NCBI RefSeq assembly: GCF_002860365.1
Contig: NZ_NMWT01000003.1
Span: 152,047-216,046, forward strand
Source of the DNA: Bifidobacterium parmae
Lineage (GTDB): Bacteria; Actinomycetota; Actinomycetes; Actinomycetales; Bifidobacteriaceae
Direction: 5' to 3'
DNA: 64,000 nucleotides
Shown: piece after piece, positions 1 to 9,259 of the stretch
Layout of the letters: each line of letters starts with the position of its first letter
Position numbering within the stretch: the first letter of the stretch is position 1
Notes under the pieces: generated by a model
What the model was told of the DNA's origin: nothing
The model's database searches: none
What the model saw: the letters and a program-made list of their open reading frames with translations, nothing else
Made by a program: the position numbers and the translations under genes

Positions 1-2
1 AG

Positions 3-242
3 GAGAACCCCGACGAGGCGGGGTCGTGCTCGGCCGATGCGGCGGCCATGGAGTCGATGCTCAACGAGCGGGAGCGCGAGGTCGCGGCGCTCGTGGCCGA
101 GGGACTCGACAACCGCGACATCGCGAAGAGGCTGCATTTCAGCGAGGGTACGGTGCGCAACCGGGTAAGCGGCGCGCTCGACAAGTTGGGCCTGACCAAC
201 CGCACCCAGCTCGCCATCCTGTGGATCAACACCCACCGTTGA
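3..242 (+). CDS. LuxR-family response regulator, C-terminal HTH only (5' end outside window)
   Basis: The reading frame is open to the left edge, so only about 79 C-terminal residues are visible. They form a LuxR/GerE helix-turn-helix: LNEREREVAALVAEGLDN is the first helix region, and SEGTVRNRVSGALDKLGL is the recognition helix and dimerisation helix, followed by TNRTQLAIL. In NarL/FixJ-type two-component regulators this domain follows a receiver domain, which would lie to the left of the window. The target genes and partner kinase cannot be seen. The gene converges with argG across a 371-bp repeat-rich gap. The family call is firm; any specific function would be a guess. Confidence 0.9.
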   Translation, partial: ENPDEAGSCSADAAAMESMLNEREREVAALVAEGLDNRDIAKRLHFSEGTVRNRVSGALDKLGLTNRTQLAILWINTHR

Positions 243-326
243 CGCGAAATCCCCGAAGCTCGTCATGCCATGACACGCATGCCATGACGCACATATATAC
301 GGTCCAAACACCCGTTTCCTGCTTTT

Positions 327-379
327 TACAGCGTCCAATACCCGTTTGACACCCCCTGAAACGGGTGTTTGACGCTGTA
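327..379. repeat. Imperfect inverted repeat, 21-bp arms
   Basis: The arms TACAGCGTCCAATACCCGTTT and its partner match at 19 of 21 positions around an 11-bp centre. The core ACCCGTTT / AAACGGGT also occurs just outside, at 310-317 and 389-396, so the motif appears four times in about 90 bp. It could be a terminator-like structure or an operator for the flanking regulator. The spacing between luxR and argG contains no gene. Confidence 0.6.
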
Positions 380-435
380 CATCCGGGATAACGGGTGTTT
401 CCGCCCGGTGTTTCCGCCCAGTTGAGTCCAGTAGA

Positions 436-474
436 GCCCGGCAAATCTCGGCAGGGCCCGGCAAATCTCGGCAG
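436..474. repeat. Perfect 19-bp direct repeat
   Basis: GCCCGGCAAATCTCGGCAG occurs twice with one base between copies. It lies in the non-coding gap between the LuxR gene and argG. No function is evident. Confidence 0.7.
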
Positions 475-520
475 ACACATGATCGGGCCGACAATCCGTC
501 CGATACGTGCCCACGGAACA

Positions 521-552
521 CGAAAAAGGAAGCCGGCCCCTACAGGTCGGCT
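521..552 (-). terminator. Probable terminator of argG
   Basis: Read on the minus strand, an AGCCG...CGGCT hairpin is followed by TCCTTTTTCG. A second hairpin (GGATGAGGGC / GCCCTCATCC, 567-592) lies between this and the argG stop. Together they close the arginine cluster on this side. Confidence 0.65.
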
Positions 553-613
553 CCCCTTGGATTCCGGATGAGGGCCCGGAAAAGCCCTCATCCGATGATG
601 CGTCTCACCTGAC

Positions 614-1852
614 TCACTCGACGGTGTTGTCCGGCACTTCGATGCCGTTGCCGAACTTGACGTCGCGGGCGGCGGCGACACGGCTCGGCAGGCCGTAGAT
701 GTCGATGAAGCCGTTGGAGGACTTCGAGTCGAAGCTGTCGCCGGAATCGTAGGTGGCGAGGTTGTAGTCGTACAGCGAGGTGTCGGAGCGACGGCCGGTG
801 ACGACGGCGCGGCCGCCGTGCAGCACCATGCGGATCTCGCCGGACACGTACTTCTGGGTGTCCTCGATGAACGCGTTCAGGGACTGGGTGGCCGGGCTGA
901 ACCACTGCGCATCGTAGACCAGCTCGCCCCAGCGCTTGTCGATGTCGCGCTTGATGCGGTGCTGCTCGCGCTCGAGGCAGCAGTTCTCGAGCTCCTGGTG
1001 CGCGGTGATGAGGGCCACGGCGCCCGGGGCCTCGTACAGCTCGCGGGACTTGATGCCGACGAGACGGTCCTCGATGAGGTCGATGCGGCCGATGCCCTGG
1101 GCGCCGGCGCGGCGGTTCATCTCCTCGATGGCCTGCAGCGGGGTGACGTCGCGGCCGTCGATCTTGACCGGCACGCCCTGCTTGAACTCGATGACGACCT
1201 CGTCCTCGACCGGCGGGAACGCCGGATCGTCGGTGTAGGAGTAGCAGTCCTTGGTCGGGCCGTTCCACGGATCCTCGAGGAAGCCGGTCTCGATGGCGCG
1301 GCCCCACACGTTCTGGTCGATGGAGTACGGGCTCTTCTCGGTCTGCGTGATCGGCAGCTTGTGCTCCTTGGCGAACGCGATCTCCACGTCGCGGGTGAGG
1401 GCGAGGTCGCGGATCGGGCTGATGGCCTTCAGCGTCGGATCGATGGAGGCGATGGACACCTCGAAGCGGACCTGGTCGTTGCCCTTGCCGGTGCAGCCGT
1501 GAGAGATGGTGTCGGCGCCGAACTGGTGGGCGGCGCGCACGAGGTGCTTGGAGATGAGCGGGCGGGAGATGGCGGAGACCAGCGGGTACACGCCCTCGTA
1601 CATGGCGTTGGCCTTGAGGGCCTTCATGCAGTATTCGTTGGCGAACTCGTCGCGGGCGTCGACCACGTAGGCCTCGACGGCGCCGCAGGCGAGGGCGCGC
1701 TGCTTGATGGTCTCGAGGCTCTCTCCGCCCTGACCGACGTCGAGGGACACGGCGACGACGTCCTTGCCGGTGCGCTCCTTGAGGTAGGAGATGGCGACGG
1801 AGGTGTCGAGGCCGCCGGAGTAGGCGAGCACGAGTCGATTGTTATCTGCCAT
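614..1852 (-). CDS. argG: Argininosuccinate synthase
   Basis: A 412-residue cytoplasmic enzyme joining citrulline and aspartate with ATP to give argininosuccinate, the penultimate step of arginine synthesis. The N-terminal ATP-pyrophosphatase P-loop is visible as AYSGGLDTS at residues 9-17, and the length is normal for the family. The ATG is preceded at a suitable distance by GAAAGG. The gene follows argR on the same strand across a 159-bp gap that carries its own pair of ARG boxes, so it is probably a separate ArgR-controlled transcript. In known bifidobacterial clusters argH follows argG; here the next thing is a terminator and a LuxR gene, so argininosuccinate lyase must be encoded elsewhere. 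Confidence 0.97.
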   Translation of the reverse strand: MADNNRLVLAYSGGLDTSVAISYLKERTGKDVVAVSLDVGQGGESLETIKQRALACGAVEAYVVDARDEFANEYCMKALKANAMYEGVYPLVSAISRPLISKHLVRAAHQFGADTISHGCTGKGNDQVRFEVSIASIDPTLKAISPIRDLALTRDVEIAFAKEHKLPITQTEKSPYSIDQNVWGRAIETGFLEDPWNGPTKDCYSYTDDPAFPPVEDEVVIEFKQGVPVKIDGRDVTPLQAIEEMNRRAGAQGIGRIDLIEDRLVGIKSRELYEAPGAVALITAHQELENCCLEREQHRIKRDIDKRWGELVYDAQWFSPATQSLNAFIEDTQKYVSGEIRMVLHGGRAVVTGRRSDTSLYDYNLATYDSGDSFDSKSSNGFIDIYGLPSRVAAARDVKFGNGIEVPDNTVE

Positions 1853-1879
1853 GGGATGCCTTTCTTCAAAACAAACTGA

Positions 1880-1913
1880 TGCAAGTATATACAGAAGTCT
1901 GTATATTTATGCA
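1880..1913 (-). promoter_or_regulatory. Paired ARG boxes upstream of argG
   Basis: Two 14-bp sites, TGCAAGTATATACA and TGTATATTTATGCA, sit 20 bp centre to centre. The second fits the ArgR core TGNATWWWWATNCA exactly. They lie 28 bp before the argG start. The argC promoter carries a pair with identical phasing. The predicted action is ArgR-arginine repression of argG. Confidence 0.8.
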
Positions 1914-1959
1914 CGGCGTGTCCAGCATATGTACGCGGGGTTGCGGGTGGGCCACTGAA

Positions 1960-2003
1960 GACCACCCTCCGTCGCTGCGCGACACCTCCCGCCGGCGGGA
2001 GGA
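1960..2003 (+). repeat. Bipartite hairpin repeat, copy A
   Basis: The order is a GACCACCC head, a small GTCGCTGCGCGAC hairpin, then the CCTCCCGCC/GGCGGGAGG hairpin. It ends just past the argR stop codon. It is one of at least seven related copies in the window; this one is a single, unamplified copy. Confidence 0.75.
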
Positions 2004-2011
2004 CCAGCAAG

Positions 2012-2521
2012 TCACTTGGAGGCGAGGGCGAGGAGCCAGTCGGCTCGGGCGACGGCGGTGTCGTCGTCCTTGCAGATCGCCATCACCGTGTCGTCGCCGG
2101 CGATCGTGCCGAGCAGGCCGGCGATCGGCTGCTTGTCGATCACCGACGCGACGTACTGGGCGGCGCCGGACGGCGTGTGGATGACGACGAGGTTGCGGGC
2201 CGCCGCGACCGAGGTCACCAGACCGGACAGCACGCGCGACATCTGCGCCTCCGCCTTGGCGGAGTCCTGCTGCTCGTCGCCCGCCGACTCATGGCCGACC
2301 GCGTAGGCCATCGTGCCGTCCGGCAGGCGCTTCTTGAACGCGTTCATCTCGTCGAGGTCGCGGCTCAGCGTCGCCTGCGTCACCGCGATGCCCTCGTCGG
2401 CGAGAATCGACGACAGCTGGGACTGCGAGGTGATGATGTGCGTGAGCAGCACCTCTTCGATGGCGCTCAGACGCGCGGCACGCGTGGCCGGACGGTGGAG
2501 GGACGGACGCGTTTGGCTCAT
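2012..2521 (-). CDS. argR: Arginine repressor ArgR
   Basis: A 169-residue arginine-responsive repressor. The N-terminal winged helix includes [10 protein letters not shown], and the C-terminal hexamerisation/arginine-binding domain has [12 protein letters not shown] near residues 145-156. The ATG overlaps the argF stop (ATGA), so it is translationally coupled to the enzyme genes it controls. The frame is open about 30 codons further upstream, inside argF, but the coupled ATG gives the usual ArgR length. ArgR would act on the boxes in front of argC and argG, which makes the operon autoregulated. Confidence 0.97.
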   Translation of the reverse strand: MSQTRPSLHRPATRAARLSAIEEVLLTHIITSQSQLSSILADEGIAVTQATLSRDLDEMNAFKKRLPDGTMAYAVGHESAGDEQQDSAKAEAQMSRVLSGLVTSVAAARNLVVIHTPSGAAQYVASVIDKQPIAGLLGTIAGDDTVMAICKDDDTAVARADWLLALASK

Positions 2522-3483
2522 GCGAGCAGGCTTTCGTCGCCGCGCTGCTTGCCGACCAGCCAAGTGAGCAGCGCCTTCTGCGCGTGCAGACGGTTCTCGG
2601 CCTCGTCCCACACGACGGACTGCGGGCCGTCGATCACTTCAGACGTGACCTCCTTGCCGCGGTAGGCGGGCAGGCAGTGCTGGAACAGCGCGTCCGGCTT
2701 GGCGAGCGCCATCAGCTCGTCGTTCACCTGGTAGTTCCAGAACGGCTTGGATCGGATCGCGTATTCGGCCTCCTCGCCCATGGAGACCCACGTGTCGGTG
2801 AACACGCAGTCGGCGTCCTTGACGGCCTCCTTCGCGTCGGTGGTCACGAGGATGGAGCCGCCGTTCTCGGCCGCGATGCGCTCGGCGTCGGCGACGATGT
2901 CCGGGCGGGGCAGGTAGCCCTGCGGACCGGCGACGCGCACGTGCATGCCGGCGACGGCGCCGCCGAGCAGGTACGAGTTGGACATGTTGTTGGCCGCGTC
3001 GCCCACGTAGGCGATGGTCTTGCCCTTGAGCGCGTCCACGCCGCCGCGGAACTGCGCGATGGTGAGGAAGTCGGCGAGGATCTGGCAGGGGTGGAAGTCG
3101 TCGGTCAGCGCGTTGACGACCGGGCAGGTGGCGTGGGCGGCCATCTCTTCGACGCGGTCCTGGCCGAACGTGCGCCACACGAGGCCGTAGGCCATGCGGG
3201 TGAGTACTTCGGTGGTGTCGCCGACCGGTTCGCCGCGGCCCAGCTGGGAGCCGGACTTGTCGATGACGAGCGGGTAGCCGCCGAGTTCGGCCACGCCGAT
3301 GGAGAAGCTGGAGCGGGTGCGGGTGGAGGGCTTGTCGAACAGCACGGCGACGGCCTGCGGGCCGGCGAACGGCTGGTGGTAGAAGCGGTTCTCGCGGAAC
3401 TTCATGCCGAGTTCGAGGACCTGCTTCTGCTCCTCGTGGTTGAGGTCGTCGTCGCGCAGCATGTGGCGCAGTTCGGGGGTCAT
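2518..3483 (-). CDS. argF: Ornithine carbamoyltransferase
   Basis: A 321-residue enzyme converting ornithine and carbamoyl phosphate to citrulline. Visible motifs are STRTRSSF (carbamoyl-phosphate loop), HPCQILAD and HCLPAYRG (ornithine-side loop). The ATG has GAAAGGA upstream. The frame continues open far upstream through argD, but that is a high-GC artefact; the MTPELRHML start gives family length. It lies 62 bp after argD and overlaps argR by ATGA. The arginine-biosynthetic role follows from the operon rather than from residues that would separate anabolic from catabolic enzymes. Confidence 0.97.
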   Translation of the reverse strand: MTPELRHMLRDDDLNHEEQKQVLELGMKFRENRFYHQPFAGPQAVAVLFDKPSTRTRSSFSIGVAELGGYPLVIDKSGSQLGRGEPVGDTTEVLTRMAYGLVWRTFGQDRVEEMAAHATCPVVNALTDDFHPCQILADFLTIAQFRGGVDALKGKTIAYVGDAANNMSNSYLLGGAVAGMHVRVAGPQGYLPRPDIVADAERIAAENGGSILVTTDAKEAVKDADCVFTDTWVSMGEEAEYAIRSKPFWNYQVNDELMALAKPDALFQHCLPAYRGKEVTSEVIDGPQSVVWDEAENRLHAQKALLTWLVGKQRGDESLLA

Positions 3484-3545
3484 GGTGGTTGTCCTTTCGG
3501 GTGTGCGGGTGGCGGGCGGTTGCGGTCGGTCGGGATCGACGCCGA

Positions 3546-4851
<1,306 letters not shown>

Positions 4852-4862
<11 letters not shown>

Positions 4863-5808
4863 AGGAGCTCCTCATTTCGATGCCGTCCTCGGGCACGACC
4901 ATGGTGCCGATGCCGGCGGAGGTGAAAATCTCGTTCAGGATGGAGTGCGGCTTGCGGCCGTCGATGATGTGCGCCTGGGGCACGCCGCCGTCGATGGCGC
5001 GCACGCACGCCTCCATCTTCGGGCGCATGCCGGATTCGAGGTCGGGCAGCATGTCGCGCAGGTTCTCCACGCCGATGCGGCCGATCAGCGAGTTGCGGTC
5101 CGGCCAGTCGGCGTACAGGCCGTCCACGTCGGTGAGGATGACGAGCTTGTGGGCGCCGACGGCGGAGGCGAGCGCGGCGGCCGCGGAGTCGGCGTTCACG
5201 TTGAGCACTTCGGTGGCGTCGTCCTCGTTCGGCGCGACCGAGGAGACGACGGGGATGCGGCCCGCGTTGACGAGGTCCTCGACGGCGGAGGCGTCGACGG
5301 AGACCACGTCGCCGACGAGGCCGATGTCGGTGGCCTTGCCGTCGATGACGGGCCTGCGCTGCATGGCGGAGAACAGGCCGCCGTCCTCGCCGGAAAGCCC
5401 GACGGCGAGCGGGCCGTGCGCGTTGATGAGGCCGACGAGCTCACGCGAGACCTTGCCGGTCAGGACCATGCGCACCACGTCCATCGCCTCGGGCGTGGTG
5501 ACGCGAAGACCACCCTTGAACTCGGACTTGATGCCGAGGGCCTTGAGCATCTGGGAGATCTGCGGGCCGCCACCGTGCACGACGATCGGATGCAGGCCCA
5601 CCTGGCGCAGGAACACCATGTCCTCGGCGAAGCACTGCTTCAGATGCTCGTCGATCATCGCGTTGCCGCCGTATTTGACGACGATGCGCTGGCCGGCGAA
5701 CTCCTCGAGCCACGGCAGCGCCTCGATGAGCACTTCGGCCTTCTGGTCGGCGCGCAGGTCGGTGTGCACGTCGAAGTGGAATCCGGGGCCTTTCAGTTCG
5801 GTAGACAT
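4852..5808 (-). CDS. argB: Acetylglutamate kinase
   Basis: A 318-residue amino-acid kinase that phosphorylates N-acetylglutamate. [10 protein letters not shown] near residue 45 and [12 protein letters not shown] are the nucleotide/substrate glycine motifs, and [12 protein letters not shown] lies in the ATP-binding half. I chose the ATG at MSTELKG; the frame extends 26 codons upstream, but that stretch (lysine-rich, over repeat DNA) looks untranslated. In actinobacteria this is usually the arginine-feedback-inhibited step. It is separated from argJ by 136 bp filled with two hairpin repeats, the loosest joint in this operon. Confidence 0.96.
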
Positions 5809-5828
5809 CTTCTTCTTTCGTTTCTTGC

Positions 5829-5926
5829 CGTCCCCGCTGGCGGGGGCTGTCATGCTCGGCATGACTGGGGGTGGTCGGATTCCCACCCCCAGTCCGACAT
5901 TCGTCGGACAGCTCCCGCCCGCGGGA
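5829..5926. repeat. Bipartite hairpin repeat, two divergent copies (B1, B2)
   Basis: Copy B1 runs on the minus strand (GACCACCCCCAGTC head, GTCATGCCGAGCATGAC hairpin, CCCCGCCAGCGGGG hairpin). B2 runs on the plus strand (CCCACCCCCAGTC, GTCCGACATTCGTCGGAC, GCTCCCGCCCGCGGGAGC). The heads face each other. The pair fills the argJ-argB gap and, if transcribed with the operon, would fold into strong stems that could alter RNA stability or polarity. Confidence 0.75.
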
Positions 5927-5944
5927 GCATGACTTGTTGTGGGG

Positions 5945-7117
5945 TCAGCTTTCGTAGTCCGCGTTGATGTGGACGTATTCGTGGGTGAGGTCGTCGGTCC
6001 AGACGGTCGCCTCGGCGTCTCCGGCGTTGAGGTCGATGTCGATGTGGACCTCGCGCGGGGTCATGTCGACCTCGGAGCGGTCGCGTCCGGCGCCGCCGTT
6101 CTCGCAGATGCGCACGCCGTTGACGTCGACGGTCACCTTGTCGGAATCGTAGGGTGCGACTTCCGGCGGCACGGTGCCGAGCGAGGAGACGATGCGCCCC
6201 CAGTTCGGGTCGTTGCCGCTGATCGCGCACTTGAGCAGGTTGGAGGCGGCGACGGCTCGGCCACAGGCGAGCGCCGCGTCCTCGGTGGTGGCGCCGGTGA
6301 CGGTGATGCGGATGTCGTGGCTGGCGCCTTCGCCGTCGCCGATGATCTGGCGGGCGAGGGAGGCGCAGGCGTCCTTGACGAGCTTGTTGAACTCGTCCTT
6401 GTCGGGTTCGACGCCGGAGGCGCCGGAGGCGAGCAGGAGCACCGTGTCGTTGGTGGACATGCAGCCGTCCACGTCGATGCGGTTGAACGAGTGTTCGGCG
6501 GCGACGGCGAGCGCCGCCTGGAGCTGTCCGGCGGAGACGACGGCGTCGGTGGTGATGACGCACAGCATGGTGGCCAGCTGCGGGGCGATCATGCCGGAGC
6601 CCTTGACCATGCCGCCGATCCTCCAGCCGCCCGCGCCTTCGAGTTCGACGGTCTTCGGCTTGGTGTCGGTGGTCATGATGGCGTGGGAGGCGTCCGCGCC
6701 GGCTTCCGGCGTGGCGGAGAGCGCCGCGTGGGCGGCCTTCGCGCCGTCGAGCACGTGGTCGAGCGGCAGCAGTTCGCCGATGAGGCCGGTGGAGCACACG
6801 GCCACGTCGTCCGGTTCCGCGCCGACGAGCGCGGCGACGGTCTCGGCGGTGGCCTTGGACTGCGCGTAGCCTTCGGCGCCGGTGCACGCGTTGGCGCCGC
6901 CGGAGTTGAGGATCACGGCCTTGACGTGGCCGTCGGCGACGACCTTGCGCGACCACTGGACGGGCGCGGCGCAGAAACGGTTGGAGGTGAACACGCCGGC
7001 GGCCGCGTCGAGCGGGCCGTTGTTGACGACGAGCGCGAGGTCCTTCTTGCCGGCGACGGCGGAGATGCCCGCCTCGACGCCGGATGCGGCGAATCCTTGT
7101 GCGAATGTGACGCTCAC
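5945..7117 (-). CDS. argJ: Bifunctional glutamate N-acetyltransferase / amino-acid acetyltransferase
   Basis: A 390-residue proenzyme. It transfers acetyl from N-acetylornithine to glutamate (cyclic route) and can also use acetyl-CoA. The self-cleavage site [12 protein letters not shown] is visible, where family members split between Ala and Thr to give alpha and beta chains. The start is GTG, overlapping the argC stop (GTGA); MSVTFAQGF is the conserved beginning. The presence of argJ means no separate argE is needed. Whether it is mono- or bifunctional cannot be told from the sequence. Confidence 0.96.
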   Translation of the reverse strand: MSVTFAQGFAASGVEAGISAVAGKKDLALVVNNGPLDAAAGVFTSNRFCAAPVQWSRKVVADGHVKAVILNSGGANACTGAEGYAQSKATAETVAALVGAEPDDVAVCSTGLIGELLPLDHVLDGAKAAHAALSATPEAGADASHAIMTTDTKPKTVELEGAGGWRIGGMVKGSGMIAPQLATMLCVITTDAVVSAGQLQAALAVAAEHSFNRIDVDGCMSTNDTVLLLASGASGVEPDKDEFNKLVKDACASLARQIIGDGEGASHDIRITVTGATTEDAALACGRAVAASNLLKCAISGNDPNWGRIVSSLGTVPPEVAPYDSDKVTVDVNGVRICENGGAGRDRSEVDMTPREVHIDIDLNAGDAEATVWTDDLTHEYVHINADYES

Positions 7118-8208
7118 GGGGCGACTCCGATCTTGGTCAGGCCCTGGTCTTCGGGAAGGCCGAGGGCGATGTTCAGGGACTGCACCGCCTGGCCGGCGGT
7201 GCCGCGGTTGAGGTTGTCGATGGCGGCGAACGCGATGATGCGGCCGGCCTTGCGGTCGGTGACGACCTGGATGTGGGCGGCGTTCGAACCGATGATGTTC
7301 GCCGTGGCGGGCAGGGCGCCTTCCGGCAGCAGCACCATGAAGTCCTGGCCTTCGTAGGCGTGGGCCCACACGTCGCGGATCTCCCCGTCGCTCATCGTCT
7401 TCGCCTTGTCGGTCATCTTCGCGCTCACGCAGGCGAGGATGCCGCGCGACATGGGCGCGAGCACCGGCGTGAAGCCGAGCGTGAAGCCGTCGGCGGCCGC
7501 GGCGTCGAGGCCGGCGGCGTGCGCGAGGTTCTGCAGGATCTCGGGGATGTGGCGGTGCGTGCCGCCCACGCCGTACGGCAGGGCGGAGCCGAACGCCTCG
7601 GCGGCGAGCAGGTTGGTGCGCTTGAGGTTCTTGCCGGCGCCGGAGTAGCCGACGACGAGGTCGGCGACGATGTCCGTGTGCTCGACGAGGCCTTCGGCGA
7701 CGCCGGGCTGCAGGGCCAGCGTGGTGGCGGTCACGTTGCAGCCGGGGCCGGCGATGCGCTTGGTTCCGGGCAGTTCGGCGCGCTGACGCGTGTACGAGCC
7801 GTCGGCGGCCTTGCCGGTGATGAGCTCGGGCATGCCGTAGGTCCAATGCTCGTAGAAGTCACCGCCGTAGAACTCGTCCCACGCGCTCTTCTCCTCGAGG
7901 CGGTGGTCGGCGCCGAGGTCGACGACGACCGCGTCCGGGTCGAGCTGGGACGCCAGCTTGCCGGAGGCGCCGTGCGGCAGCGCGAGGATGATCACGTCGT
8001 GACCGTTCAGGACCTCGGGGGTGGTGTCTTCGACGGTCAGATCCGCCAGCTGCGGGATGTGCGGCATGTGCTTGCCGAGCTTGTCCCCCACCGAGGAGTG
8101 GCCCGCCACGCAGGTCACCTCGAACGCGGGATGGGCGGCCAGAATGCGCAGCGCCTCGCCTCCCGCATAACCCGTGGCACCCGCCACGGCCACCGTGTAT
8201 TTCGCCAT
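7114..8208 (-). CDS. argC: N-acetyl-gamma-glutamyl-phosphate reductase
   Basis: A 364-residue NADPH-dependent reductase and first gene of the operon. The N-terminal Rossmann motif is VAGATGYAGGEALRIL, and the catalytic cysteine lies in GPGCNVTATTLAL. AAGGA stands 8 nt before the ATG. The stop codon overlaps the argJ GTG. The promoter region carries an ARG-box pair, so the whole argCJBDFR unit should be repressed when arginine is plentiful. Confidence 0.97.
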   Translation of the reverse strand: MAKYTVAVAGATGYAGGEALRILAAHPAFEVTCVAGHSSVGDKLGKHMPHIPQLADLTVEDTTPEVLNGHDVIILALPHGASGKLASQLDPDAVVVDLGADHRLEEKSAWDEFYGGDFYEHWTYGMPELITGKAADGSYTRQRAELPGTKRIAGPGCNVTATTLALQPGVAEGLVEHTDIVADLVVGYSGAGKNLKRTNLLAAEAFGSALPYGVGGTHRHIPEILQNLAHAAGLDAAAADGFTLGFTPVLAPMSRGILACVSAKMTDKAKTMSDGEIRDVWAHAYEGQDFMVLLPEGALPATANIIGSNAAHIQVVTDRKAGRIIAFAAIDNLNRGTAGQAVQSLNIALGLPEDQGLTKIGVAP

Positions 8209-8245
8209 ATCACGTCCTTCACTTCATGGGCAATACCCACGAGCA

Positions 8246-8279
8246 TACATACCTATGCAGACTATTGCATAATTATGTA
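8246..8279 (-). promoter_or_regulatory. Paired ARG boxes upstream of argC
   Basis: The sites are TACATACCTATGCA and TGCATAATTATGTA, again 20 bp centre to centre, about 38 bp before the argC start. They match the core TGNATWWWWATNCA with few changes. The identical phasing at argG makes chance unlikely. Confidence 0.78.
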
Positions 8280-8348
8280 ATCACGTGTCGAGACGGCGCG
8301 CGGACGGTGACACGCATCCCGCCGTCGCCGTCCACGCGATCGGCGTGG

Positions 8349-9131
8349 TCACGTGGTCATCGTGTCTCCGGAACCGGAACCGCCGCCGACCATGTTGAGC
8401 ATCTGGTTGGTGAGGTCGGTCACGTCGATGCCGTTGACCCACATCCAGATCTGCACCGCGGTGGTGATGAGGTTGATGACGATCGCGGCGATGGCGAGCC
8501 CGCGGCCCTTCATATGGAAGGTGCCGGTGCGCCACACGGAGATGACGCCCATGACGGTCGGCAACAGGGGCACACTGAAGACGAGGGCGAACACGAAGGC
8601 GATGATCGCATAGGAGTCCCAACGCCCGTACAGCGGGTTCTGGTTGGGGTCGTTCACGTCGATGCCGTAGAAGTAGCGCGGCGTATGGCCGTCGTTCGCG
8701 CCGTTGCCCGGAACCGTCGGATTACCGTTCGGATTCCCGTTCGGCGCATAGGGGCCGTTCTGCGGATACGGGCCGTTCGGCCCCTGCTGTCCGTACGGCC
8801 CCTGCGGCCCTTGCGCCCCGCCATACGGGCCGTTCTGCCCGTATCCGCCGGGATACGCCGCGCCCGGCGTGCGCTGCGGCATCCGCTGCCGCGCCGCCTG
8901 CGCGGTCTCCCCCGCATCGTCCTTCTGCGGCTCGGGGTCGGGTGCGCCGTACAGGTACGGGTTGTAGTCGGGGCCGAACTGGCTCAGCATCGCGCCGTAG
9001 TCGGGTTGCGCGTACTGCCCGTACTGCGGCTGCCCGGATACGACGGGACCCGGTGAGCCCGCCCCCGGTGCGACGCCGTTCCCTCCCGTCTGCTGTGCGG
9101 GATCGTTCGGCTGCTGTCCGGGTGCGCTCAT
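8349..9131 (-). CDS. Pro/Gly/Asn/Gln-rich membrane protein, DUF4190-like
   Basis: A 260-residue protein of unknown function. Residues 1-150 are low-complexity and rich in P, G, Q, N and Y (repeated GPYGQ/NGPY-type units). Residues about 175-245 hold two hydrophobic segments (IIAFVFALVFSVPLLPTVMG and LAIAAIVINLITTAVQIWMW) separated by GTFHMKGRGL, the usual DUF4190 layout. The start is set by GAGGAGGA seven bases before the ATG; an in-frame ATG seven codons upstream lacks this. The disordered head would face the cytoplasm or the wall. It stands alone between argC and pheT. A second, shorter protein of similar design lies near 29.5 kb. Confidence 0.8.
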   Translation of the reverse strand: MSAPGQQPNDPAQQTGGNGVAPGAGSPGPVVSGQPQYGQYAQPDYGAMLSQFGPDYNPYLYGAPDPEPQKDDAGETAQAARQRMPQRTPGAAYPGGYGQNGPYGGAQGPQGPYGQQGPNGPYPQNGPYAPNGNPNGNPTVPGNGANDGHTPRYFYGIDVNDPNQNPLYGRWDSYAIIAFVFALVFSVPLLPTVMGVISVWRTGTFHMKGRGLAIAAIVINLITTAVQIWMWVNGIDVTDLTNQMLNMVGGGSGSGDTMTT

Positions 9132-9259
9132 CGGGTCCTCCTCGTGTTGCACCTTATGTTAACTTATGTCGTTTCGCTTTCGGCCCAGCGGTTCATGGCC
9201 GCCGGGCCGAAAGCCAGGCCGAAAAGCCGTCCGGAACGGGCCGGAACGCGGCCGGCGGC

